From Ustilago trichophora (lineage: Eukaryota; Basidiomycota; Ustilaginomycetes; Ustilaginales; Ustilaginaceae): a stretch of DNA of 64,000 nt. How positions within the stretch are numbered: position 1 is the first letter of the stretch; the number at the start of each line of letters is the position of its first letter. Positions 40,862-50,404 of this stretch are shown piece by piece. Under the pieces are notes generated by a model that was not told where the DNA came from, ran no database searches, and saw nothing but the letters and a program-made list of their open reading frames with translations. A program made the translations under genes and the position numbers. The stretch covers positions 1 to 64,000 of the forward strand of contig OOIN01000020.1 of the NCBI GenBank assembly GCA_900323505.1. Direction: 5' to 3'.

Positions 40862-43609
40862 CTACGACGTGATAGGGACATCGACACGCCAATCCATGAG
40901 CATTTTGGCAAAGTCGATCGACTGACTCGAGTTGCCAAAGCCCTCAAAGTCTTGGTGACCGATCAGGTCCATGTCAAATTGCGGAAGCTGCGACGAGCTG
41001 TCGGGAAGATCCAAGCCGGATACGTCCAAGTCTTCCAACAGCTTCGGATCAAAGGGGAAAGTCAGACCAACGTCAGCGATGGGACCGAGCACTGCCGAGG
41101 CAGTGCCCGCATCAGAGCCACAATCGAGCCGCGAAAATAATGACGCCTCGGGCAGTGCCATGTTCGCTGGTTGACTAGAGGTAGACGAGGGCAAAGCGAC
41201 TTGGGATGGTATTTCGCCTACCACTGCCTGCACTGCGTTGTTGCTGGGCAATCCTCTCGCGGCCTTCTGCAGCCAGTCGCTGGGATCTTCTCGCACCGGC
41301 TTCTGCAGCCAGTCGGGGATGAGATGGTCGAGTTCAATCAGATTCTTGCGGAACGACTGCCAGTACCCGTCGTTGAGAAGCACATCAAGGATCTGGCATG
41401 TGGCGTGCCATCGATTGCGCAGCACAGCCGTGTCGACCACGGCCACCGGTTCAACAGCAGCCTCGCAGACTGCGTCGTTGGCCACGGGCGATGCATTGTC
41501 AGCCGAGGAGCCGGAGCCAACTTGCGAACGGTGATGTTGCTCTTCAAGCGTCATCAGAATCTGGACGAGCTGGACGCACAGCTTGGTCGTGCTCGACAAC
41601 ACATCCATAGGGATCTTTTCCAGAGCCGCCGTGATCTTCCTCCGCGTCATGAGTCGCGACAGGCCGCTAATGTTGACGGGCGCTTCGGTAAAGAAGAGAT
41701 CCAAAAGAAGCACCAGACACGCACGCAGCGTCTGGAGTGTGTTGAGGTAGCAATTGTCGAGCCTTGTGCAAATGTCGGTCACCTTGTCCTGGATATCAAG
41801 GATATGGCTCGCCATATACATCAAGCTTCCGTGTGGTCGTGCCGCTTCCGACACAAGTGGCATATGCAGCGTCAGGAAGAGGTAGAAAAGGCGTTGATGC
41901 AACAGCCAACGTTCGACGTCGACCAGTCCCACAACGTCGTAGCGCGCTTCGAGTGAATAGTGAGCGGGAAAGGCGGCGATGACAGACTGGAACATCTGAT
42001 CGAGAGAATCGCGCTGCGGCGCAGAGAGTCGTTGACCAAAAACTGAGGCCAAGCCCCATCCATAGGTGGAATCGGGACCGTCGTCGAGATTCGACTGCGC
42101 GTTGACCTGATCGACGAGGGTTCGAGTCATGATGGCAAAGTCGATAGTCACATACGAGTAGCTCACGTGCGTCCAGGTCGAGCGAAAATGCGAGCGCGGG
42201 CACGGAACGATAAGCAGCTCGTCATCGAACACGTTCAATGGCTGGCGCGTGTTGAACTGCGCCGGTAAGATGCGATAGGTGCGGTGCTTATTGCTTTGAC
42301 TCCAATCTCGACGCACCAGTGCCCACCAGCAGCGCACCGCCATCTCTCCGGTGATGATCTGGGTGGGTCTGGCTTTTGGACTGTGCATCTTCTCCAACGA
42401 TCCCAAACGATGAATACGCATACGCATGGCCGAGCGAATGGCGCAGTCGGCGAGCGACTCGAGAAATGAGGACGACCCCTTACCGACAGCGAGCATGAGA
42501 ACGGCAGTCTGCAGTTCAGGGATGCTACCAAAGGTGAATGTGGACTCGAAGCGTTGGATGCGCTTGACGAGCGAGTAGATCTTCTTCTGCCGTTGACGGA
42601 TCTCCTTCTGCCCGAGCGGTTCGACTTGGGAGCTAGTACTGCCTCGCCTGGCCCAGGTATAGGTGCGATCGAGTGGAGCAAATCGAAGAGCTGCAAAAAT
42701 GACCAAGAGGGCGGTGGTAATGTGACCAAAGGCGTATCGATCCCGTTGTTCAAAGCTGGGATCGGTGAGCAATTCAGTCAAAACCACTTGAACCGTGGGG
42801 ATGTGCACGACATTGCCGTGAATGGAATGGATGCGCTTGACATAGACATCATGAAGGAGATGCAGGGTCTGTGGCGGACTCGGCAAAGCATCTCGGATCT
42901 CTTGGACCAATGCTTGGCGTTGTTCCATCGACATGGTACGCCACTCGGCATACACATCTTTGAGAGCGAAAGGACATCTAAACTGTGGCGCAGTCTGTAG
43001 CTTCATGAGTTGATTCGCTTCGAGCATGTGAAGACGGTCGTCGGATTCGGGGGTATCATCGCTATCAGAATCGGTCGAATCGTAGGAGCTTGCATTATCG
43101 GGGTCGGAACCAGCGTCGTCTTCGTGGGTCCTGTTGGAGTATGTCGCCTGACTGGGTTGAGCATGAGCCGCATCCCCGGCGCGTCCTTGAAAGTAAGCAA
43201 AGTCGTGGACCGACGAAGATGTGTTTGGAGTGACGGCCTTGCCAGAACTGGAAGGAGTGTAGCTGGTCTCGCTCTGATGGGATGCAGTTGTCATAGGTCT
43301 CTCTGCCCAAGCCAGCGTCGAACCTGCCGCATCGAGGCCAGACTGAGTGTTGTAGGAGAGTTGCGCAAAGTTGATGGTGGCAGCATTCTCGGTTGATGCT
43401 GATGGTTTCGTACGGCTCTTGCGTTTGGGGAAAGGCCGCTTGTTCTTGGCCCTCTTCTTTCGCAGCTCTCTCTTGCATTCATTTGCGGCACCTTTGGCGG
43501 TGCATTGGCCGCAAGGGTCGAGACGGTCGCATTTGATCTTGCGTTCTCGGCACTGAATGCACGAGCGATTCATGGAACGTGGTTTTTCGGTGGTAGTGGC
43601 AGCGACCAT
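40862..43609 (-). CDS. Zn2Cys6 fungal transcription factor
   Basis: The frame is 915 aa without introns. Near the N-terminus a Zn2Cys6 cluster reads CIQCRERKIKCDRLDPCGQC and ends at a sixth Cys eight residues later (spacing 2-6-5-2-8), followed by a basic linker (KRAKNKRPFPKRKSRTK). A Ser/Asp-rich stretch leads to the fungal-specific middle homology region, roughly residues 230-650 (AIRSAMRMRIHRLG, GEMAVRCWWALVRRDWSQS). Such factors bind CGG half-sites, usually as dimers. The C-terminal 150 residues are acidic and could activate transcription. Target genes are not evident from the neighbours. Confidence 0.92.
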   Translation of the reverse strand: MVAATTTEKPRSMNRSCIQCRERKIKCDRLDPCGQCTAKGAANECKRELRKKRAKNKRPFPKRKSRTKPSASTENAATINFAQLSYNTQSGLDAAGSTLAWAERPMTTASHQSETSYTPSSSGKAVTPNTSSSVHDFAYFQGRAGDAAHAQPSQATYSNRTHEDDAGSDPDNASSYDSTDSDSDDTPESDDRLHMLEANQLMKLQTAPQFRCPFALKDVYAEWRTMSMEQRQALVQEIRDALPSPPQTLHLLHDVYVKRIHSIHGNVVHIPTVQVVLTELLTDPSFEQRDRYAFGHITTALLVIFAALRFAPLDRTYTWARRGSTSSQVEPLGQKEIRQRQKKIYSLVKRIQRFESTFTFGSIPELQTAVLMLAVGKGSSSFLESLADCAIRSAMRMRIHRLGSLEKMHSPKARPTQIITGEMAVRCWWALVRRDWSQSNKHRTYRILPAQFNTRQPLNVFDDELLIVPCPRSHFRSTWTHVSYSYVTIDFAIMTRTLVDQVNAQSNLDDGPDSTYGWGLASVFGQRLSAPQRDSLDQMFQSVIAAFPAHYSLEARYDVVGLVDVERWLLHQRLFYLFLTLHMPLVSEAARPHGSLMYMASHILDIQDKVTDICTRLDNCYLNTLQTLRACLVLLLDLFFTEAPVNISGLSRLMTRRKITAALEKIPMDVLSSTTKLCVQLVQILMTLEEQHHRSQVGSGSSADNASPVANDAVCEAAVEPVAVVDTAVLRNRWHATCQILDVLLNDGYWQSFRKNLIELDHLIPDWLQKPVREDPSDWLQKAARGLPSNNAVQAVVGEIPSQVALPSSTSSQPANMALPEASLFSRLDCGSDAGTASAVLGPIADVGLTFPFDPKLLEDLDVSGLDLPDSSSQLPQFDMDLIGHQDFEGFGNSSQSIDFAKMLMDWRVDVPITS

Positions 43610-44742
43610 GGTGACGAGCCGGGCTGTGAAGAGCCTTGTTGGTAGTCAAGTCGACGACGAAGAGATGGACCGATGCGATGGACACTGTAAATGATGACCT
43701 TTGTCAAGCAAAGCGGCGACCGGTGCTGAAGGAGAGCGAATCGAGGGTTTGGCTTGACTTGAAAGAGGGACGACGAGTCCTAATAAATTAGGCGTATCGG
43801 CAAGCAAAGCTTTCAACCTGAAATGCTTGGGGGCTCTGTGCTGAAAGTGAATCGAATCGAGCTGAGACCCGCGCCAGCGACGTCAGAAGCGCTGCATGGT
43901 TTGGTTCGCAGACATAGATGATCGAGATCCGGTCCGATGAAACGGATATAAGATGGCGAGCTTGTCAGGATCAATATCCCCAATTCCCTAGATGCGGTGT
44001 TAGTCGGCTCCCACGCCTCTTTTGCCTCTTTTTCAGCGTGGATGTGACGGTGGCTCAAAGACGTCGGAAAAGTAAGTAGTGGAGATCGGATGAAACCAAG
44101 TGGAGGAGCAGAGGAACCGAGACGTAAGAGTGTTTCTTGTGTGTGTCGGTCTGGAACCTATCACATGTGTGTCACATACTGTACAGTACACAGCTTGAAC
44201 CGAATCGGATGCGTTGTTGCTGATGGTACAGTGCAGTACAGTACAGAATGCACCAGCTGTCAAACTTGTTGTGCGGCCCCACAAAAGAATCAAGAAATTG
44301 GCGCACCATTCCAGTCTTTTTGGTGCCAAAATGGGACCTGCAGCCCAACTTATTTCCGGACTGACCTTGAACTTATTGCCGGGTTGTCACACCCTGATTC
44401 TTTGCCCTCTCGTCCTAGCACGCTCTGTGTCTATGGCTGCATTCATCCATCTGAGAATACTGTAGAGCTTCGCCTACTGCGCCTCGCTCGGGTCGGCATT
44501 TTCAATCTAACGCCAAGCCACGCCAGTCACTGAATGTCGATGCCGGGTCACAAACTTCGGCACAAGCCTCGTCATTGGGAAACAGTACTATTCCATTCCA
44601 ATCTATTTGACTACACATCGTTGATTGGGATAACGAGACATGGACGCGGCTGAAGCTGTTCGACTAATTTGTGTCAACCAAGCTTCCCAGTGGGAATGTT
44701 GACGACCGAGTATAGCATAGAATTTGCTCGGCCAGCCGTGTG
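43610..44742. promoter_or_regulatory. Upstream region of the Zn2Cys6 gene
   Basis: These 1.1 kb hold the Zn2Cys6 gene promoter and the 3' flank of the tautomerase gene. The palindromic CAGTA motif cluster lies at 44178-44247. No gene is seen. Confidence 0.5.
44178..44247. repeat. Dispersed TGTACTGTACAGTAC palindromic motif, copy 3
   Basis: ACTGTACAGTACA at 44178-44190 and GTACAGTGCAGTACAGTACAG at 44226-44246 repeat the unit seen elsewhere in the window. Confidence 0.8.
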
Positions 44743-45671
44743 CTAGGAAGAAGCATCTTTGGCGAGATGATCTGCCATGGTAGGGCCCTCGTACGCCATA
44801 GGCTTGTTGGCAGCCTTCCATTCGGCTTCTGCTTGGGTTCCTGGTGCTGGGTAGTTGAGTCCACTAAGATGCCACAAATCTGCTGCAGGCTCTTCGATAT
44901 GAATCTAGATAGTCATCCCCAAAAACCGCAATTCCGAATCAAATGGAGAACAACATCAAACCCGATTCGGTTGATACAGTAGTACAGAAGCGATGCAACA
45001 TTGTCAGTACATACTTCATACCCGCTGTATTGTCTTTGCGATTCCCACGCTGAGATCGGATCTTTCTGCCGAGCCGAAGAGTGGCGCTGCATTCGGCATG
45101 GTCGAAAACTCACCTCCCATTCGCAGTTCTTGGCCTCCAACACGCCCCTAAATCGGTCTTCGAGACGTTGGATGACCGACATTCTTCGTTCTTTACCCTG
45201 TGCGGTGCGGGCGAGGTGCTGGCTGACGATGCGAACGAATGGTTTGCCTTGCTCTGAGCGACGCTCTGCATGCGTCTGTTTGCCAATGTAGAAATCGTCC
45301 TCTTGAATGGGGCAGAACAACGTGATTACCAGAAAAGCGGGTAGGCCCACGCTAATGCTGCCAATGCCCGTTTGCGAAGTCAGCCGAATCGCATCGAGAC
45401 AAAACGGAAACAATCTGTCTGCTGTTAGTGAGAGATTCCTGAATCATGCGTACCCCTTTAGCCTCGAATGTGGACATCGACGTACTACATATCAGCGATG
45501 CTGTTCACCAGCTCTCGCTTTTCTTCCTTGGTGAAAAAGCCTGGCGGCGTGTAGATTCCTGTGATTGCAAACAAGCATCAAACGCTGCAAAGTTCAGTAT
45601 CCTTTCTACCCGCTCGATCGCCTTTCCGGTCCGAGATGTTTAAGCGTAGCGAACCTACGATGTAGCGGCAT
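44743..45671 (-). CDS. cis-CaaD-like tautomerase (Tautomerase_3 family)
   Basis: There are four exons: 45671-45659, 45558-45486, 45357-45114 and 44904-44743, with introns of 100, 128 and 209 nt (donors GTAGGT, GTACGT, GTGAGT). All phases agree and give 163 aa. The start MPLHRIYTPPGFFTKEEKRE puts Pro at position 2, the N-terminal catalytic Pro after Met removal. Exon 3 gives VGLPAFLVITLFCPIQEDDF and FVRIVSQHLART. Exon 4 gives IHIEEPAADLW and the end segment YPAPGTQAEAEWKAANKPMA. This matches fungal relatives of cis-3-chloroacrylate dehalogenase. The natural substrate is unknown. Because of the introns only exon 3 stands out as an open frame. Confidence 0.85.
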
Positions 45672-46346
45672 GTTGCGAGATCTGTTGGATCTGTTAGGTA
45701 TCGAACTTTTGACCTTCTCTCGACGTTTTGGGTTGTTCTTTGAAGAAGTATTGTCCGAACCCTCGTTGGGATGTTTATATTGTACTCATCCGCGCCCCTG
45801 TGCGCAACACACAGAGAGTGCTCGATTGTATGACAGCACCGGTCAAGCCCTCAGCTGACAGGCGAATCCAGCGCGGCAATATCTCTGTTTGCCAATTTGC
45901 AGTCCAGCTCCTACAGGGTCCAGGCCGTGCGGAGAAAATTCAGCGCCCTGATTCCGCTGCACCCTAGATAAACGCCATCTGTCTACAGTACACCGGACTC
46001 CGGCACACGCGGTTTTATGTCCATCTCCACATCATCACAAAGGTTTCGGTGATCTCGTTCTCAGATGCAGTAACAACAGGACATGTGGTCCTGCATTCGG
46101 CTCGGAATGGTGTCATTCGCAACTTGTCGGAGGCATGTTTATCTCCGCACGGAATGTGCAAGTGTGACCGGCGTCAGTCGGACACTCTTTCGCCGTGGAC
46201 CGGTCTCCTCATCCCAAGTGCGGATCCCCCCCCCCCTTTTCTCGCTCATAACCCTACACGAACACTTGCACATATCCGAACTGCACCACCGCTTTTCAAG
46301 AAACCTCACATTTGCTATGAATGAAGAAAAACTACAGTAGCGAGGC
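45672..46346. promoter_or_regulatory. Spacer upstream of the tautomerase and downstream of NAN1
   Basis: These 675 bp hold the tautomerase promoter. They include an 11-C run at 46226-46236 and a CTACAGTACAC motif near 45984. No gene is seen. Confidence 0.45.
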
Positions 46347-49300
46347 TCACAACTTGCGCTTCCTTGCAGACTTTGAAGGCGAAGCATCCGCCATCTCATC
46401 CTTCTGCTGCTGAGCAGGCGTCCGTGGGGTTCCACTGCCGTTCTTTTTCGAATTCGAACCCAGCGCAGTTTTCAACAAGGGGGTTGCTGATGTACCGTTG
46501 GCCTGGACCTTCTTGACCGGTGTTGAAGTGGCCTTGCCGTTGGTTTTCACTGGCGCAGGAGCGCCTTCGATCAAGATCTGATTTTTGAACAGCTCCACCA
46601 GATCGTCGGTGTCTGAGAGCAGAATGTCGGAGATGCTGCGTTCTTGCACTGTAATACTGTCCACCTTCTCGCCCTTGGCTGCGTCTGCATCTGCGTCTGC
46701 GTTGTCGGTGATAAAGTATGTGGAAGCTGTGTCTGTTGATGTACCAGTAGCGGCGGCAGGGGCTACGTTGGCAGCGGGCAGCATCTTTGCCAAGAACGCA
46801 TCGAACAACAGCGTTGCAGGCGGCAGCAGGTGAGGAGCGGTCGAGAAGAGCGAAGCCACGCCCGAACCTGCGCTAGCGTCAGTGTCGGCAGATACCGCAA
46901 TCGCCTCATCATCGTCATCATCGATGCGTGCATCGTGGAAAGCAGAGGGGCCAAACAGATCATCGAAGAGCGTCTTCTTGACGTTGGAGATACCACGGAT
47001 GCTTTCAGCTGTAGCTCCAGCGATGATGGCGCTAGAAGCCGAGGGAGAAGATGAGAAGGTAACGAGGTCCATCTCCTTGCTGATGGCTACAAACTCTTGG
47101 GCCTGTGCGTGAGATCCAGCGGGCAGAGGAATGGACACGACCGAGCTGATTGCGGTTCGGAAGACAGCGTAAAATCTAGACGAGCCGGCTTTGGTGACGG
47201 TCGACGACGAGGCTGCTGCCGAGGAAGAGGCAATCTCTCGGTCCGATACGAGCGAGATGGGCTCGACAATGGTCTTGTCCTGCTGGGGAGAGGCATCTTC
47301 GTTGTCCGAAACCTGAGCGCCGCTAGATGAGACCAGAGTAAATATAGGTCGCTCCTCCGCACTAGCCGAGACAACCGAAGCCGGAGTCGACAGCAGCAAA
47401 CTAGCCCGCAGACCAGCATTGAGACCCTTGCGAGAGACCTGTCGCGACAAGATCAGATCCCACACCAGCACCGCCTCAGCCGTGGCGATACCCAAATATC
47501 GGCCCGAAAACGCAAGGCCCTGCACACCCTCGGCCAGCTCTGGAGCCGAGATGACCATCGACATGAGGTTGCTCTCTGGGCTCCAGAGTGTGACGGAACC
47601 AGCTTGGCCGACGGCCAGAATCGACCCGTCGGCAGAGAAGGCGCAGGCGGTGGGCGTCTGCTCACGGTATCCAAAAACGGAACGGCAAGCCCAGTAGCTC
47701 TCCATCTTGCCAGACTTGAGCTTTCGCGAAGCCATGTGCCAGGCTCGCACCTTTCCATCGCTGGCCGTGGTGACGAGCAGAGCCGAGCTGGGCGAGAAGG
47801 TCATCGAGGTCAATCGCTTGCCATTGTGAGGACGGTCGATGCGCGTGTTGAGCGTGTAGCGCCTGTTGACAGGATTCCATCGCCAGAACTTGAGACTCGA
47901 CTCGGCGACGACTTCAACTTCGCCTTCGATATCAGAGAGGTTGCGACTGTCAAAAGTGACCATCCATTCGCCTTGCTCTGCCGTCTTGCTCGAGACAAAG
48001 GGGGAGAAAACAACACGCTCGACGCGAGTAGGCTCGATCTGCTCGTCCTCAACGCGCGAAACGCGGTTGGAGGGAGCCACCTCGAGCTCCATGGTGTTGA
48101 CGTCCTTGATAGGATCGTAGAACTGCAAGGAAGAGGGATGGCCGGCCAAAAGGACAATGTTGCGGCTGGCGGGGTGCACCGCGAGGGGTGCAGGAGTGTC
48201 AACGGGGGTCGAGGCGCCAGGAATGTGGCGCGATGCGTCAATCTTGATGCGGGTAAAAGTCCTAGTAGGCTTGAGTGACATGGACGAGACAAAGGAAATG
48301 CTTCCGTCTACGAGCGAGACGGCGTACTCCTGTTCCCTGCCGTCAAGACCGTTGGCGACAGCAATGGCCGAAAGGGGTGCACCAAGACGGGGCACAAACT
48401 CCTTGGAAGCAGCGTTGCCAGAAGCGCCGAGGTGCCAGACTACAAGGACACCTTCTTCACCTCCTGAGAGCAGATGTGCGCCGTTGGGAGAGAAGCAGAG
48501 CGAAGATACAGCGTGCGCGTGCCAGTGCAGCACTGTCGAGGGAGCGTGCCTCTCCATGCCGTCATCGGCCTCGGCTTTCGAAGGAGCCATGAACCTCTTT
48601 TGCAAGCAGTACCATACACGAATACGACCGGTCGAGTCTCCAGTGACAAGCCTGGTCGAGTCGGTCGGGTGGAAGGCCATGCAAGTCATCGATTCCCTCT
48701 GATGCTGCGATCCAGGATGAGACGAGATGAATCGTGTGAAGCCTGAAGCCAGATCGTTGGTCCTCGCCACCTGCACCTTATCGTTGCCTACCACTACGAG
48801 CCATTCACCGTTGGGGGAAACACCGATCGAGACCGCTTCACGGGTCTTTCCAATGCGGACCAGCTCCGGACGAAGCGAAGCACCGCGAGAGAACTTGGGC
48901 ATGGCGGTCATGTTCTGCGCATATACAGCCAAGTTGAGGCTGAAATGGGCAATGATGCTGTTGAAGGGCGCGCCGCTGTCAAGAGCAGCGAGGATCTCGG
49001 ACATGCTTTTGGGAGCAGTTTCTGCATCGCGATGACGGAACTTTTTGAGGAGAACGTAGACAGTGTTTGGGCTGGAAGCGTGCGCAGTCATGCCCGAGAT
49101 CGGAAGCTGGAGGTCGAATGACGACAGCAAGACTCCGTCCAGGAAATCCCAGACCTTGACCCTACCATCCAGCGATGCCGTGAGCAGTTGCAAAGGGTTG
49201 GCTGGGTTGATCATGATCGCAGTGATGGCGGCAAAGTGAGAACCGGGACCGCTCGAAAGCGTCGACACCACCTGACCCGTAGTCCGCGAATAGATGCGGA

Positions 49301-49649
49301 CCGAGGTCTTGGATACGGCGAAAAAGTAGTCGGCATCGCGAGTGAAGACAACGGGAAGTCGGGAGACACGACCTTCGCTGATAGTTTGGAAGGGCGAGAA
49401 CTCAGCAGAGCGGTCCTTGACTCCGGTGATGCTCTTCTTGCTCTTGCGATGTCGGGTCTTGCCGGATGTGGCGATAGCGTTGCTAGTGGAAGCATCCTGA
49501 TTCTGAGTTGTCGTTGGTATCTCTGCAATGTCCACCTTTGATCGACGAGGGATGGACTGTGCCGGTGCGGGAGAGGAGACCGCTTGGGAGGGCGTCGTCG
49601 GCACCTGCACCGCCTTTTTGACGGGCGTCGATGCGGCGGAGCGAGCCAT
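46347..49649 (-). CDS. NAN1: U3 snoRNP / t-UTP protein Nan1 (Utp17, WDR75-like)
   Basis: The frame is 1,100 aa without introns. After a Ser/Thr/Pro-rich N-terminus come two sets of WD40 repeats: INPANPLQLLTASLDGRVKV, HPTDSTRLVTGDSTGRIRVW, CFSPNGAHLLSGGEEGVLVV, TFSPSSALLVTTASDGKVRA, FSADGSILAVGQAGSVTLWS. The order and length fit Nan1/Utp17, part of the t-UTP group of the SSU processome that couples Pol I transcription to 18S processing. The C-terminal 200 residues are low-complexity with a basic end (SARKRKL). Confidence 0.87.
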   Translation of the reverse strand: MARSAASTPVKKAVQVPTTPSQAVSSPAPAQSIPRRSKVDIAEIPTTTQNQDASTSNAIATSGKTRHRKSKKSITGVKDRSAEFSPFQTISEGRVSRLPVVFTRDADYFFAVSKTSVRIYSRTTGQVVSTLSSGPGSHFAAITAIMINPANPLQLLTASLDGRVKVWDFLDGVLLSSFDLQLPISGMTAHASSPNTVYVLLKKFRHRDAETAPKSMSEILAALDSGAPFNSIIAHFSLNLAVYAQNMTAMPKFSRGASLRPELVRIGKTREAVSIGVSPNGEWLVVVGNDKVQVARTNDLASGFTRFISSHPGSQHQRESMTCMAFHPTDSTRLVTGDSTGRIRVWYCLQKRFMAPSKAEADDGMERHAPSTVLHWHAHAVSSLCFSPNGAHLLSGGEEGVLVVWHLGASGNAASKEFVPRLGAPLSAIAVANGLDGREQEYAVSLVDGSISFVSSMSLKPTRTFTRIKIDASRHIPGASTPVDTPAPLAVHPASRNIVLLAGHPSSLQFYDPIKDVNTMELEVAPSNRVSRVEDEQIEPTRVERVVFSPFVSSKTAEQGEWMVTFDSRNLSDIEGEVEVVAESSLKFWRWNPVNRRYTLNTRIDRPHNGKRLTSMTFSPSSALLVTTASDGKVRAWHMASRKLKSGKMESYWACRSVFGYREQTPTACAFSADGSILAVGQAGSVTLWSPESNLMSMVISAPELAEGVQGLAFSGRYLGIATAEAVLVWDLILSRQVSRKGLNAGLRASLLLSTPASVVSASAEERPIFTLVSSSGAQVSDNEDASPQQDKTIVEPISLVSDREIASSSAAASSSTVTKAGSSRFYAVFRTAISSVVSIPLPAGSHAQAQEFVAISKEMDLVTFSSSPSASSAIIAGATAESIRGISNVKKTLFDDLFGPSAFHDARIDDDDDEAIAVSADTDASAGSGVASLFSTAPHLLPPATLLFDAFLAKMLPAANVAPAAATGTSTDTASTYFITDNADADADAAKGEKVDSITVQERSISDILLSDTDDLVELFKNQILIEGAPAPVKTNGKATSTPVKKVQANGTSATPLLKTALGSNSKKNGSGTPRTPAQQQKDEMADASPSKSARKRKL

Positions 49650-50404
49650 ATCTGCTGTTTCTACGGGCCTGTGAGATATGTTGTCGAGTCTTATGCTACC
49701 GAGTCGTGATCGTGGCGCCAGGCAGAGTCGCTATGATCCTTTTCGAACTGTATTCGCTACCGTTCGTAAGATCGTGCCAGTTACTGCCCAGCTGGGTGAG
49801 TAGACTGGTTTGCAAGGACGCTCTTGAGGATGTATGAAGACGATGTGGCGGCAAGTGAGTGGTGTTGGCTGATGCTCGATAGCTTAACGACTCGAACAAA
49901 GAAGTGATGACGACTTCTGTAGGAAGAAAGGTGTGCACAGCAGTTGAGCAGCGGAAGAAGACTTGTCTGTTGGCGGCTTGAAACCAAAATTTCTCGTTCA
50001 ACACGAAAAAAAAAAAAGTCCCTGGATTCAACCTCGGATATCGGACAAGCAACAATTCAAACAGCCCACAGAGCGCCTTTTTTGAGTGATTTTTCCTAGT
50101 TTTTCTCCACCTTTTCTCCTCCGTATTTTGTTTTCAAAAACAAATACAGTCCAAAAGCATTCCGCCGTGGCTCATCAGCCAACCGAGAAGCAACAGCAGT
50201 TCCGATTCCTTCACACATACAAAGCATACCGACACACGATGGGTTCTGGACCCACGATAGCAAGCGTTTCGCGCCAAGCAGATAGGAAACAGAGACGGTT
50301 TTGTCGATTTGTATTACAAAATATCATCGGGCGGCCAGAGAATTCATAGCAAAGAGCGTTAAACCGAGCAGAGTACCAAGCATGATTTTGCATGTAGCTT
50401 GCGT
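49650..50404. promoter_or_regulatory. Upstream region of NAN1 and 3' flank of chitin synthase
   Basis: These 755 bp hold the NAN1 promoter and the chitin synthase 3' end. A 12-A run occurs near 50008. Nothing else is recognised. Confidence 0.5.
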
